This document shows positions 15,123 through 24,516 of a stretch of 64,000 nt of DNA, piece by piece. The DNA comes from G963665005 sp963665005 (lineage in GTDB: Bacteria > Bacillota > Clostridia > Christensenellales > SZUA-584). A program made the translations under genes and the position numbers. The DNA lies in the NCBI GenBank assembly GCA_963665005.2, contig CAXXTQ010000001.1:372001-436000 (forward strand). The letters run 5' to 3'. The notes under the pieces are model-generated. The model was not told where the DNA came from. It ran no database searches and saw only the letters and a list, made by a program, of their open reading frames with translations. Numbering within the stretch: the stretch's first letter is position 1; each line of letters opens with the position of its first letter.

Positions 15123-15151
15123 ATTATACACTAATAAAAGCGCCATATCAA
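15123..15151 (-). promoter_or_regulatory. SigA promoter of the amino-acid kinase gene
   Basis: On the minus strand TTGATA (15151-15146), 17 bases and TATAAT (15128-15123), placed about 25 bases before the TTG start codon. Confidence 0.75.
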
Positions 15152-15366
15152 ACGATATAATATATGTATGGTATGCATATATATTATAATGTCAGTTTAT
15201 GTAAAAATAATGCGAAAAGGTTGTCAATCTTTTATTGATTTTTTTATTATAATTTGATAGACTTTAGCGTGGGGTGGGTTGGCTGACGTTTAATCTTCCC
15301 TTTTTATCTCATTAAAAATAATAACTTAGTTATTTTTTGCATAAAAACAAAGGGGAAATCATTACT

Positions 15367-15810
15367 ATGACTATTGCACTGGGTTGTGACCACGGCGGCT
15401 TCGACTTAAAAACCATTGTTATCGGCCACCTAAAATCAAAAGGTTTTCAAATAAAAGATTTTGGTACATACGATGCTAATTCATGCGATTATCCTGATTA
15501 TGCGGCTGCCGCATGCGACAGCGTCATTTCGGGCGAATCGGATCTTGGAATATTGATATGCGGCACGGGTGTCGGTATATCTATGGCGGCGAATAAAATA
15601 GACGGTATAAGGTGTGCACTTTTAGGAGATGTGTTTTCTGCAAAAGCTACAAAGCAGCACAACAACGCAAACGTTATGGCGCTCGGAGGAAGAGTTGTCG
15701 GCGCAGGGTTAGCGCTCGAAATCGTTGACGCGTTTCTTAATACGCCTTTCTCAAACGAAGCACGTCATCAAAAAAGAATAGACAAAATCAGTGATTTAGA
15801 AAAACGTTAA
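15367..15810 (+). CDS. rpiB: Ribose-5-phosphate isomerase B
   Basis: The 147-residue RpiB/LacAB-family enzyme interconverts ribose 5-phosphate and ribulose 5-phosphate in the non-oxidative pentose phosphate pathway. The GCDHGG start, the CDYPDYA segment and the active-site loop CGTGVGIS (about residues 66-73) are typical, as is HNNANV. The ATG at 15367 follows AAAGGGG at good spacing; upstream in-frame codons lack a binding site. The gap of about 275 bases before it holds TATAAT-type sequences (about 15247) but no riboswitch that I recognise. upp follows 36 bases later, so ribose phosphate metabolism and pyrimidine salvage are paired. Confidence 0.95.
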   Translation: MTIALGCDHGGFDLKTIVIGHLKSKGFQIKDFGTYDANSCDYPDYAAAACDSVISGESDLGILICGTGVGISMAANKIDGIRCALLGDVFSAKATKQHNNANVMALGGRVVGAGLALEIVDAFLNTPFSNEARHQKRIDKISDLEKR

Positions 15811-15846
15811 AGCTTTTCTTTTTTATTATCTTACATGGAGGGTAAC

Positions 15847-16476
15847 ATGGGCAAACTAGTTATAATGGACCATCCTCTTATACAGCATAAAATATCGCTT
15901 ATAAGAGATAAAAAAACGGGAACAAGAGATTTCCGCGATCTTGTTGACGAAATTGCCATGCTTATGGCGTATGAAGTTACAAGAGACCTGCCGCTAAAAG
16001 AAGTGGAAATAGAGACTCCCGTGGCTAAAGCGAAAACCAAGGTGATATCGGGAAAAACAATAGGTATAATTCCTATACTTCGCGCAGGGCTTGGCATGGT
16101 CAACGGTATATTATCGCTAGTTCCTGCCGCAAAGGTCGGGCATATCGGGCTTTACAGAGACCCCGAAACGCTGCAGCCGGTTGAATATTACTGCAAACTT
16201 CCTGTAGACGCCAGCGACCGTGATATGATTATAGTAGACCCTATGCTTGCCACCGGCGGAAGCGCAAACGGAGCGATTACGCTGCTTAAAGAACATGGTA
16301 TAAAACACATTAAGCTCGTTTGCCTTATAGCCGCGCCCGAAGGTATAGAGGCGGTGCAAAAGCAGCATGATGACGTAGATATTTTTATCGGCACTGTTGA
16401 CGAAAAGCTTAACGACCACGGATATATAGTGCCGGGGCTCGGAGATGCAGGAGACAGGCTCTTTGGCACAAAGTAA
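15847..16476 (+). CDS. upp: Uracil phosphoribosyltransferase
   Basis: The 209-residue enzyme makes UMP from uracil and PRPP. The PRPP-binding loop DPMLATGGS and the uracil-binding C-terminal GDAGDR motif are intact. The length equals the family norm. The ATG at 15847 has GGAGGG upstream; an earlier in-frame codon overlaps that site. In many Clostridia rpiB and upp are adjacent near the F- or V-ATPase operon, as here. The ATPase genes start 35 bases downstream, so read-through is likely. Confidence 0.97.
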   Translation: MGKLVIMDHPLIQHKISLIRDKKTGTRDFRDLVDEIAMLMAYEVTRDLPLKEVEIETPVAKAKTKVISGKTIGIIPILRAGLGMVNGILSLVPAAKVGHIGLYRDPETLQPVEYYCKLPVDASDRDMIIVDPMLATGGSANGAITLLKEHGIKHIKLVCLIAAPEGIEAVQKQHDDVDIFIGTVDEKLNDHGYIVPGLGDAGDRLFGTK

Positions 16477-16511
16477 TCTTTGGCTCAAAGCAACATAAAA
16501 GAGGAGAAAAT

Positions 16512-16823
16512 ATGGCGATTGATGTATTAAATCAAATTAAAGCCGCCGAAGAAAAAGCAGAAGAAACAAGGCGCGTTGCCGCTATGGCCGCAAAAGACGC
16601 TTTAAAACTTGCGCAGCAGGAAAACAGCGAATATAAGGAAAAAGAACTGGCAAAGGCGCGCCACGAAGCTATCGCCGTCGTTGACGCCGCGCAAAAAGCG
16701 GCACAGGCAGAGCTTGACGCACAGCAAAATAAAAGGCTGGAAAAGAACGAAGAGTTAAAGCAAAACGCGCAAAAAAAACTGTCGCAGGCGGCAGACGTTT
16801 GTTTAGAGAGGATTTTAGCATAA
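16512..16823 (+). CDS. V-type ATPase subunit G/H-like stalk protein
   Basis: The 103-residue, almost wholly helical, Ala/Lys/Glu-rich coiled-coil protein (with AAEEKAEETRR and repeated AQKAA) lies first in the ATPase operon. Position and composition match the peripheral-stalk G subunit (NtpF or AhaH), which pairs with subunit E. Sequence conservation is low in this family, so the call rests mainly on context. It ends one base before subunit I. Confidence 0.8.
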   Translation: MAIDVLNQIKAAEEKAEETRRVAAMAAKDALKLAQQENSEYKEKELAKARHEAIAVVDAAQKAAQAELDAQQNKRLEKNEELKQNAQKKLSQAADVCLERILA

Positions 16824-16824
16824 T

Positions 16825-18738
16825 ATGGCGCTGTTAGATATGAAAAGAATATCGCTTATTGCCCACAGCGAGCAAAGAAACGCTATTCTGAAACTTCTTC
16901 AGGATATTGGCGCGGTTGAAATTCTTAACACAAGCCAGCAAGAGCTAAGCACAGCCAAGGCTCCCGAATGCATAGGCACACTTGAAAAAAAACTTGCCGA
17001 AGTACGCGAGTCTCTTGATATTATACGCAAATATGACGATAGCAAGACTTCTTTTCTTACTCCAAAACCCGCCATATCTAAATCCGGACTGGAAAATATA
17101 AAAGAGAAATTTGATGAGGCAGACAAAGTCACGAAAAAGACAAAACAGTTCTCCGATGATATGAGTTCTCTAAAAGCAAGGCGTCACCATTTGAAAAACA
17201 AGATGATACAGCTAGAACCGTACGCAAAATTTGACGCTCCGCTGCAAAGCGTATGCGACGGCAAATATACAAGCGCTCTGCTTGGAACGATTCCTTCAGA
17301 TAATAAAGAAAAATATAAAGATATAGAAAAAAAATTCGGCGATACCGCTTATTTTGAGGTTGTCGGGAATCACAAAGATTATCTTTCCGTTTATGTGGTC
17401 ATGATAAAGCAGGTTCACGAAAAACTTACAGGCGAATTAAAATTTATAGGGTTTTCCGAAGCGTATACAAAAGATTTGTACGGTACTCCGCGCGATCTTG
17501 TATACGATTATCAAAACGAATATGAATCGCTCGGGCTCGAAGCGGGCGAATACGAAGAAAAAGCTAAAAAGTTTGTTGAAAATAAGCTTGTGTTAAAAGC
17601 GGTAGAAGACTGTCTTACAAATGAAATAGCAAGAGAGCGGTGCGTAGAATCGCTTGGCGAAACAGGCTCAACTTTTATGCTGGAGGGCTGGATTATCGCT
17701 GATACCGAACAAAAAATAGAAAAAGCTTTGCTCGAAACAGCACCCGAAGCGTATATTTCTTTTAGAAACCCCGAGCCGGGCGAAATACCGCCCACAGCGT
17801 ATGATAACGCCAAGGCCATTACGCCTTTTGAAGCCGTGACGGATATGTATTCTATTACTTCGTCAAAGGGAATCGATCCCAACTTTGTAATGGCAATATT
17901 CTACTTTTTGATATTCGGCATGATGATGGCCGATCTGGCGTACGGCATTATATTAACATTTGGCTCGCTGCTCGTGCTAAAACTCAAAAAACCGGAGGGT
18001 ATGTTCCGCAAGATCACATCAGTAATAATGATCTGCGGTATTTCCACTGCGCTTTGGGGTTTGTTCTTCGGCAACATATTCAGCATCGACGGTCTTATGA
18101 CGGCGGTTATCAATCCGCTGCAGGATGCGATGTCCATGCTCATACTATGTATCGGAATCGGTGTTGTACATATTCTGACCGGTCTTGGAATGGCGGCATA
18201 TATGAATATTCGCCGCGGCAAGATATTAGCGGCACTGTTTGACAACGTGTCATGGATGATTATTCTGATCGGCGCAGGTATGCTGGCTCTTGGCGGCGCT
18301 ATTGCCACTGTCGGTATGTATATGATGATACTCGGCGCGGTTGTGCTTCTCTTAACACAAGGCCGCCATAAAAAAGGCATTATCGGCAAAGCCGTAGGCG
18401 GCTTGGCAAGCCTTTATGATGTGACTTCGTATCTAAGCGATATACTTTCCTACTGCCGTATATTCGGCATGGGCCTTGCCACTACCGTTATTGCGATGGT
18501 TTTTAACCGAATCGCCGCAATGTTTTTCGGCGGTATACCCGGATATATAATCGGCGCGGTAATACTGACGATAGGGCATGTGTTCAACATTGCAATCAAC
18601 ACACTCGGCGCTTTCGTTCATACCGCAAGGCTGCAGTATATCGAATTCTTTTCCAAATTTTATGAAGGCGGCGGACATACGTTCAAACCGCTTGGAATCA
18701 AGACAAAGCATTACAGACTGGACAAAATACCACGTTAA
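16825..18738 (+). CDS. ntpI: V-type ATPase subunit I (membrane stator)
   Basis: The 637-residue subunit I corresponds to the a subunit of eukaryotic V-ATPase. An N-terminal cytoplasmic arm with coiled-coil stretches (about 1-330) anchors the peripheral stalks. The C-terminal half (about 350-620) has seven to eight membrane helices that form the ion half-channels against the K ring. The segment SDILSYCRIFGMGLA and the later NTLGAFVHTARLQYIEFF contain the expected conserved charged residues. It is the second gene of the operon. A hairpin follows before subunit K. Confidence 0.94.
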   Translation: MALLDMKRISLIAHSEQRNAILKLLQDIGAVEILNTSQQELSTAKAPECIGTLEKKLAEVRESLDIIRKYDDSKTSFLTPKPAISKSGLENIKEKFDEADKVTKKTKQFSDDMSSLKARRHHLKNKMIQLEPYAKFDAPLQSVCDGKYTSALLGTIPSDNKEKYKDIEKKFGDTAYFEVVGNHKDYLSVYVVMIKQVHEKLTGELKFIGFSEAYTKDLYGTPRDLVYDYQNEYESLGLEAGEYEEKAKKFVENKLVLKAVEDCLTNEIARERCVESLGETGSTFMLEGWIIADTEQKIEKALLETAPEAYISFRNPEPGEIPPTAYDNAKAITPFEAVTDMYSITSSKGIDPNFVMAIFYFLIFGMMMADLAYGIILTFGSLLVLKLKKPEGMFRKITSVIMICGISTALWGLFFGNIFSIDGLMTAVINPLQDAMSMLILCIGIGVVHILTGLGMAAYMNIRRGKILAALFDNVSWMIILIGAGMLALGGAIATVGMYMMILGAVVLLLTQGRHKKGIIGKAVGGLASLYDVTSYLSDILSYCRIFGMGLATTVIAMVFNRIAAMFFGGIPGYIIGAVILTIGHVFNIAINTLGAFVHTARLQYIEFFSKFYEGGGHTFKPLGIKTKHYRLDKIPR

Positions 18739-18750
18739 CACGGTATTTTT
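18723..18750 (+). terminator. Terminator-like hairpin inside the ATPase operon
   Basis: AATACC (from 18726) pairs with GGTATT (ending near 18746) across a short loop, and the strand continues in T residues. The stem is short. It lies between subunits I and K and overlaps the I stop codon. It is more likely a partial attenuator or processing/stability hairpin than a full stop. Confidence 0.45.
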
Positions 18751-18830
18751 TGTCTGAACCAGGTAAAATCTGTCCGCTGTGCGGATAATAATAAAAAACT
18801 ATAAGCTTGACTTAACAGGAGGATAATAAC

Positions 18831-19322
18831 ATGTCTGATTTTTTGGGTGAATATACGGGATTGATCATATCGACGGTGGGCGCTGCGCTGGCCATGATAC
18901 TGGCCGGTATCGGCTCTGCAAAAGGAATGAGCCTTGCCGGACAGGCGGCCGCAGGCCTTGTATCTGAAGACCCTGACAATTTCGGTAAAGCGATCGTGCT
19001 CCAGCTTCTTCCCGGTACGCAGGGTATCTATGGTTTTATCGTCGCCGTTTTGATATTGCTGTTTAACGGCATTATGTCGGGCGCAGAAACACTTATTTCT
19101 GCCCAGCAGGGATGGCTCTACTTTTTCGGTGCTCTCCCCATTGCTTTTGTCGGCCTCTTTTCTGCCATTGCACAGGGAAAAACGGCTGTGGCCGGTATCG
19201 GGCTTGTAGGCAAGCATCCGGATGAATCGGGTAAAGCGATCGTTATGGCCATCATGGTTGAAACATACGCTGTTCTTGCCCTGCTCATCTCATTGCTGAC
19301 CATACTGCTGAGCAACGCGTAA
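18831..19322 (+). CDS. ntpK: V-type ATPase rotor subunit K, probably Na+-translocating
   Basis: The 163-residue duplicated-hairpin proteolipid (four helices) forms the ion-carrying ring. In Enterococcus hirae NtpK the Na+ ligands are a Leu carbonyl, Thr, Gln, Gln and Glu. Here the equivalents all stand: L60, T63 and Q64 (LLPGTQGIYGF), Q115 (AQGK) and E144 (VETY), with Y67 also kept. Only the second hairpin carries the carboxylate, as in NtpK. This supports a sodium pump, or a Na+-driven ATP synthase, rather than a proton one. The start follows AGGAGG. Confidence 0.94.
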   Translation: MSDFLGEYTGLIISTVGAALAMILAGIGSAKGMSLAGQAAAGLVSEDPDNFGKAIVLQLLPGTQGIYGFIVAVLILLFNGIMSGAETLISAQQGWLYFFGALPIAFVGLFSAIAQGKTAVAGIGLVGKHPDESGKAIVMAIMVETYAVLALLISLLTILLSNA

Positions 19323-19337
19323 AGGACGTGATTTAAA

Positions 19338-19940
19338 TTGGCTGGAGCGGAAAAACTCTTAGAGAAAATCGCAGATGACGCGCAGCGCGATGCCGAAAAA
19401 TACTGGCATAACGCAGAAGAAAAAAAGAAAGCCATGCTCGATACTCTTTTAAAAGAAATCGAGCAGCGCAAAAAAGAAATAGAAAAAATGGCGGTTGAAG
19501 CGGGTAAAGAGAAGAAAAGACGCATGTCTGCCGTTTATGACTTAGAGTTCAGAAAAAAGCTTCTTGCCGCAAAGCAGGAGATGATGGAAAAAGCTAAGTC
19601 GCTGGCGCTGGAAAAACTGCTTTCTTTAAATGATGCGGATTATACCGCACTTATGAAAAAAAAGCTTTTGCTGTGCGCGAAAACGGGGGAAGAAAGCATA
19701 GCTGTTTCAAGCAAAGAAACAAGGCTTGGCGACGCTTTTTTAGCCGACGTAAACAGCGAGCTTAAAAAAACGCTCGGCACCGGCAATATAAAAATTTTGC
19801 CCGAGAAAAAAGATATAAGCGGCGGTTTTATATTTATTGACGGCGGCATGGAGATAAACATGACTTTGGAAGCCCAGCTTAACGAAGCATGGCACGATGC
19901 CGAGACAGAAATCGCAAATGTTCTTTTTGAACAGTCGTAA
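19338..19940 (+). CDS. ntpE: V-type ATPase subunit E (peripheral stalk)
   Basis: The 200-residue protein has a long charged helical N-terminal half (about 1-110, heptad-like with EEKKKAM and EQRKKEIEK) and a compact C-terminal domain that contacts A and B. It pairs with the first gene of the operon to form the peripheral stalk. The start is TTG preceded by AAAGGACGTG; no ATG fits better. The position between K and C matches other bacterial V-ATPase operons. Confidence 0.88.
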   Translation: MAGAEKLLEKIADDAQRDAEKYWHNAEEKKKAMLDTLLKEIEQRKKEIEKMAVEAGKEKKRRMSAVYDLEFRKKLLAAKQEMMEKAKSLALEKLLSLNDADYTALMKKKLLLCAKTGEESIAVSSKETRLGDAFLADVNSELKKTLGTGNIKILPEKKDISGGFIFIDGGMEINMTLEAQLNEAWHDAETEIANVLFEQS

Positions 19941-19949
19941 AGGTGAAAC

Positions 19950-20945
19950 ATGTCAGAAATAGCAAGCAGTTATCCATATGCCGCGGCAAAAATCAAGGTG
20001 TTGGAAAACAAGCTGATAACAAAAGATAAACTAAACCGTATAATCGAATCCAAAGATTTCGATACGGCTTTGCATGTCCTGCAGGAACTGGGCTATGGCA
20101 ATATCTCGTCCAGGCATCAGTCTTTTGAACTGATGATACAACACGAGCTTGACGAGACAGACAAGCTGCTGCTTGCAATCTCTCCAAGCGATGTATTCAT
20201 AAAGATCATGCGTACGGATAAAGATTATTATAATCTAAAAATACTCATTAAGCTTTTAGTTCTTGATAAAAGCCTTGAAGATACAGAGCTTTCCCCGGGA
20301 AATATAAGCATAGATACTTTAAGACGCGCAATTTCTGAAAACAATTATCATGAGCTTACCGACAGAATGAAAGAAGCGCTGCTTTATATCGACAAGCGTT
20401 TTGCAACAGCTACCGATGTTTCTATTATTGGCATTGCGCTTGACAGAGCGTACGCAAAAGAAATTTCCGCTTTGGTAAAGCAAATGAACAACGAACTGGT
20501 AACGCAGTATTTTGAATCGTATTTTGATTTTTCGAATATAATAGCTTTTATGCGCGTTCGTGTCTCGGGGCATAGAAAAGAATCTTTTGACGACGCGCAC
20601 CTTCACGGAGGCAGGATAGAAAAACGCACGTTTTCCGAAGCATTTGAACTGCCTGACGAAAGTGTTTTCAACGCGGTAGTAAGAAGAGAATTCGCAGAGG
20701 TTTTAGCGCCCGCATTCAACGATTACCTTAAAACAAAAAGCCTTTATATGATGGAAAAAGCGAAAGACGATTATCTTCTGGCTCTTATAAAAAAACACAG
20801 GCACGATATGTTCGGCATAGCGCCGCTTATGTGCTACTATATCGCTAAACAAAGAGAAGCGGCCGCCGTGCGCATGGTGATGACAGCAAAACAGGGCGGT
20901 ATAGATAATGAAGTCGTAACTAAAAGACTAAAAGAACTGTACTAG
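19950..20945 (+). CDS. ntpC: V-type ATPase subunit C (ring-to-stalk connector)
   Basis: The 331-residue protein matches NtpC/AtpC (the d subunit of eukaryotes), the funnel that sits on the K ring and receives the central stalk. The N-terminal SYPYAAAKIKVLENKL and the all-helical composition are typical, as is the length. It begins 9 bases after subunit E and has AAAGGTG upstream. Confidence 0.93.
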   Translation: MSEIASSYPYAAAKIKVLENKLITKDKLNRIIESKDFDTALHVLQELGYGNISSRHQSFELMIQHELDETDKLLLAISPSDVFIKIMRTDKDYYNLKILIKLLVLDKSLEDTELSPGNISIDTLRRAISENNYHELTDRMKEALLYIDKRFATATDVSIIGIALDRAYAKEISALVKQMNNELVTQYFESYFDFSNIIAFMRVRVSGHRKESFDDAHLHGGRIEKRTFSEAFELPDESVFNAVVRREFAEVLAPAFNDYLKTKSLYMMEKAKDDYLLALIKKHRHDMFGIAPLMCYYIAKQREAAAVRMVMTAKQGGIDNEVVTKRLKELY

Positions 20946-20957
20946 CGAGGAATTTTT

Positions 20958-21275
20958 ATGAACAAGATAGGAGTCGTAGGCGACTCGGACAGCGTAATAG
21001 GCTTTAAATCGCTCGGTATAGACGTTTATCCGGCGACAGGCGGAGAGGTCATGAAAGTGATAAACCGTCTTGCCACAGGCGGGTACGCTATTATATTTGT
21101 GACAGAGCAGGCGGCCGAAGCCGCAGCAGAAACCATAGACAGATATAAAACATCGCCGTTTCCCGCGATAATACCCATACCCGGCAATCGGGGAACTACC
21201 GGTTTTGGCATGAAGGGTATACGTTCTAACGTAGAAAAAGCGATAGGCGCTGATATACTTTTTGGAGATGATTAA
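20958..21275 (+). CDS. ntpG: V-type ATPase subunit F (central stalk)
   Basis: The 105-residue alpha/beta subunit F binds subunit D in the rotating shaft. The N-terminal GVVGDSDSVIGFKSLGIDV and the VTEQAA segment are family hallmarks. The length is normal. In Enterococcus nomenclature this polypeptide is NtpG. GAGG lies upstream of the ATG. A 58-base gap with a clear AGGAAGG site separates it from subunit A. Confidence 0.92.
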   Translation: MNKIGVVGDSDSVIGFKSLGIDVYPATGGEVMKVINRLATGGYAIIFVTEQAAEAAAETIDRYKTSPFPAIIPIPGNRGTTGFGMKGIRSNVEKAIGADILFGDD

Positions 21276-21333
21276 TCTTGGGCGGCAACGCGCTAAGTAT
21301 AGATACTAGTAACTAACAGGAAGGATATAGTTT

Positions 21334-23109
21334 ATGGAAGGCAGAATAGTCAAAGTTTCCGGTCCGCTGATTTTGGCAGAAGGCATGGGTATGTGTGAAA
21401 TGTACGATGTTGTCAGAGTAAGCGAGCAGCGACTTATAGGCGAAATTATCGAACTTAGAGGCGATACTGCTTCGATTCAGGTATATGAGGAGACAAGCGG
21501 GCTTGGCCCGGACGAACCTGTATATTCTACGGGAAGCCCTCTTTCGGTAGAGCTTGCACCCGGACTAATAGAGTCTATATTCGACGGTATTCAAAGGCCT
21601 CTCGATAAAATAAGAGAACAGACGGGCGACAGAATAAGCCGCGGAATATCAATAAACCCGCTCGACCATGACAAAAAATGGAAGTTTGTTCCGACAGCGA
21701 AAGTCGGCGACAGTGTTTCTGTGGGCGATATATTAGGATACGTAAATGAAACTTCGCTCGTTAAGCATTTTATAATGGTTCCTCCCAAAGTTTCGGGGAA
21801 AATAGAATGGCTAGGCGAAGGCGAGGCGACAATACTCGACACTATAGCAAAGCTTAAAAACGACAGCGGCGAAGTTACGCAAGTGCAGATGCTTCAAAAA
21901 TGGCCGGTAAGGCAAGGCAGGCCGTACGCCGAGAAACTTCCGCCGAGCGAGCCTATGATAACTGGCCAGCGTGTTATAGACACGCTTTTCCCAGTTGCCA
22001 AGGGCGGCGTTGCGGCGGTCCCGGGGCCTTTCGGAAGCGGAAAAACTGTAGTTCAGCATCAGCTTGCGAAATGGGCGGACGCCGAGATTATAGTTTATGT
22101 CGGCTGCGGAGAACGCGGAAACGAGATGACGGACGTTCTCATGGAGTTTCCCGAGCTAAAAGATCCGCGCACAGGTGAGCCTCTCATGAAACGCACGGTG
22201 CTTATCGCGAACACATCGGATATGCCGGTGGCAGCGCGCGAAGCGTCCATTTATACGGGAATAACGATTGCGGAATACTTCCGCGACATGGGATATAAAG
22301 TAGCAATAATGGCAGACTCAACATCAAGATGGGCAGAAGCTCTTCGCGAAATGTCGGGAAGGCTCGAAGAAATGCCGGGCGACGAAGGATACCCCGCTTA
22401 CCTGTCGTCAAGGCTCGCCGGTTTCTATGAACGCGCCGGCATGGTAAAGACACTCGGAAGCGATGGCAGAATAGGCACGGTAACTGCCATAGGCGCTGTA
22501 TCGCCGCCGGGCGGAGATATCTCCGAGCCGGTATCGCAGGCGACTCTACGCATAGTCAAAGTTTTCTGGGGGCTTTCGGCAAACCTAGCGTACAAAAGGC
22601 ATTTTCCGGCGATAGACTGGCTGACTTCTTACTCTTTGTATTTAGACAGGCTCACCGAATGGTTCGATGAAAATGTATCGCACGAATGGGTAGAGCTTAG
22701 GTTAAAGACTATGCAGCTTTTACAGGACGAAGCCGAGCTTGAAGAGATCGTGCGGCTAGTCGGCGTAGATGCGCTCTCTCTCGGAGACAGGCTTAAGCTT
22801 GAAACGGCGCGGTCTATTCGGGAAGACTATCTGCATCAGAACGCTTTTCACGAAACGGATACTTATACCTCTCTCGAAAAACAGTTTGGTATGCTGCGCC
22901 TGATATTAAAATGGGGCGAGCTCGGGCAAAAGGCATTGGATGCCGGAGCCGAGTTCTCTAAGATATCTGGTCTGCCGATAAGAGAAGACATAGGCAGAGC
23001 GAAATATGTAGATGAAAAAGAAATAGCTGAAAAATTTGCGATGATAGAAAAAACACTTGAAGAACAGATGTCAGCGCTTTATGAGGAAGGTGGGATAGAG
23101 ATTGCTTAA
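21334..23109 (+). CDS. ntpA: V-type ATPase catalytic subunit A
   Basis: The 591-residue catalytic subunit hydrolyses or makes ATP. It shows an N-terminal barrel, the non-homologous insert typical of A subunits, and the P-loop GPFGSGKT at about residue 232. The GERGNEMTDVLMEFPEL segment and the ADSTSRWAEALRE Walker B/arginine-region motif are also present. Length and motifs are normal for bacterial V/A-ATPases. The end overlaps the TTG start of subunit B by 8 bases, which suggests coupled synthesis at 1:1. Confidence 0.97.
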   Translation: MEGRIVKVSGPLILAEGMGMCEMYDVVRVSEQRLIGEIIELRGDTASIQVYEETSGLGPDEPVYSTGSPLSVELAPGLIESIFDGIQRPLDKIREQTGDRISRGISINPLDHDKKWKFVPTAKVGDSVSVGDILGYVNETSLVKHFIMVPPKVSGKIEWLGEGEATILDTIAKLKNDSGEVTQVQMLQKWPVRQGRPYAEKLPPSEPMITGQRVIDTLFPVAKGGVAAVPGPFGSGKTVVQHQLAKWADAEIIVYVGCGERGNEMTDVLMEFPELKDPRTGEPLMKRTVLIANTSDMPVAAREASIYTGITIAEYFRDMGYKVAIMADSTSRWAEALREMSGRLEEMPGDEGYPAYLSSRLAGFYERAGMVKTLGSDGRIGTVTAIGAVSPPGGDISEPVSQATLRIVKVFWGLSANLAYKRHFPAIDWLTSYSLYLDRLTEWFDENVSHEWVELRLKTMQLLQDEAELEEIVRLVGVDALSLGDRLKLETARSIREDYLHQNAFHETDTYTSLEKQFGMLRLILKWGELGQKALDAGAEFSKISGLPIREDIGRAKYVDEKEIAEKFAMIEKTLEEQMSALYEEGGIEIA

Positions 23110-24484
23110 AGAATATCGCACAATAAAAGAAGTCGTCGGCCCTTTAATGCTTGTAGAAGGCGTCAGTGGAGTAAAATATGACGAACTCGTAGAAATCGAG
23201 CAGGGTAACGGCGAGATAAGGCGCGGCAAAGTTCTCGAAATAAACGAAGACAAAGCGCTTGTACAGCTTTTTGAAAGCTCGCAGGGGCTGCAAATCGCTA
23301 CCTCTAAGGCGCGTTTCTTGGGAAAAAGCATAGAGCTTTCGGTATCATACGATATGCTCGGGCGTGTTTTTGACGGAATGGGCGACCCTATGGATTCGGG
23401 TCCTGCTATAATTCCCGAAAAGCGCATGGATATTAACGGACAGCCTATAAATCCGGCCGCAAGAGACTATCCCGAAGAGTTTATACAAACGGGTATCTCG
23501 GCGATAGACGGGCTTAATACTCTCGTCCGCGGCCAGAAGCTTCCCGTGTTCTCGGGCTCAGGCCTGCCTCACGCAAACCTTGCGGCGCAGATAGCTCGTC
23601 AGAGCAAAGTGCTGGGCGGAGAATCCAACTTTGCCGTTGTTTTCGCGGCAGTAGGTATCACTTTTGAAGAAGCGGACTTTTTCATAAGCGACTTTAAAAA
23701 GACGGGCGCGATAGACAGAACGGTGCTTTTCATAAACCTTGCGAACGACCCGGCAATAGAACGTATATCAACACCGAGAATGGCGCTTACTGCCGCTGAG
23801 TATCTCGCATACGAAAAAGGACTGCACGTTCTTGTCATAATAACCGATATAACAAACTACGCGGAAGCGCTACGTGAAGTTTCTGCGGCAAGAAAAGAAG
23901 TCCCCGGGCGGCGCGGATACCCCGGATACCTTTATACAGACCTTGCGACTATGTATGAGCGGGCGGGGCGTATAAAAGGAAAAACGGGCTCTGTTACGCA
24001 GATACCGATTCTTACAATGCCCGAAGACGATAAAACTCACCCTATACCCGACCTTACCGGATATATCACAGAAGGACAGCTGATATTATCGCGCGAGCTT
24101 AACCGCAAAGGCATAACTCCTCCTATAGATGTTTTGCCGTCGCTTTCGCGGCTTAAAGACAAAGGCATAGGCAAAGGCAAGACAAGAGAAGACCACGCCG
24201 ATACCATGAATCAGCTTTTCGCGGCTTATGCGCGGGGCAAAGACGCAAAAGAGCTTTCGGTAATACTCGGCGAAGCGGCTCTTTCGGATGTAGACAAGCT
24301 TTACGCCAAGTTCGCGGACGCTTTCGAGAAAGAATACGTGTCTCAAGGCTACGAAACAAACCGCTGTATAGAAGATACTCTGAATCTTGGATGGAAACTG
24401 CTTAAAATTCTGCCCAGAACCGAGCTAAAGCGTATTAAAGATGAGTATATAGAAAAATACCTTCCGGCAGACGAAGAAGCCTAA
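23102..24484 (+). CDS. ntpB: V-type ATPase non-catalytic subunit B
   Basis: The 460-residue subunit B alternates with A in the hexamer. It has no intact P-loop (GSGLPHANLAAQ instead), as expected for a non-catalytic subunit, but keeps ITDITNYAEALREVSAAR and the GRRGYPGYLYTDLA region. The start is TTG, with GAAGGTGGG placed before it inside ntpA; no other in-frame start fits the family N-terminus. Confidence 0.96.
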   Translation: MLKEYRTIKEVVGPLMLVEGVSGVKYDELVEIEQGNGEIRRGKVLEINEDKALVQLFESSQGLQIATSKARFLGKSIELSVSYDMLGRVFDGMGDPMDSGPAIIPEKRMDINGQPINPAARDYPEEFIQTGISAIDGLNTLVRGQKLPVFSGSGLPHANLAAQIARQSKVLGGESNFAVVFAAVGITFEEADFFISDFKKTGAIDRTVLFINLANDPAIERISTPRMALTAAEYLAYEKGLHVLVIITDITNYAEALREVSAARKEVPGRRGYPGYLYTDLATMYERAGRIKGKTGSVTQIPILTMPEDDKTHPIPDLTGYITEGQLILSRELNRKGITPPIDVLPSLSRLKDKGIGKGKTREDHADTMNQLFAAYARGKDAKELSVILGEAALSDVDKLYAKFADAFEKEYVSQGYETNRCIEDTLNLGWKLLKILPRTELKRIKDEYIEKYLPADEEA

Positions 24485-24516
24485 GGCTTTTTTGATGAAA
24501 GGAACAGACAGATAAA

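Noticed and set aside
15092..15366. Riboswitch in the gap before rpiB
   Set aside because: Promoter-like AT-rich sequence is seen, but no conserved aptamer pattern was recognised.
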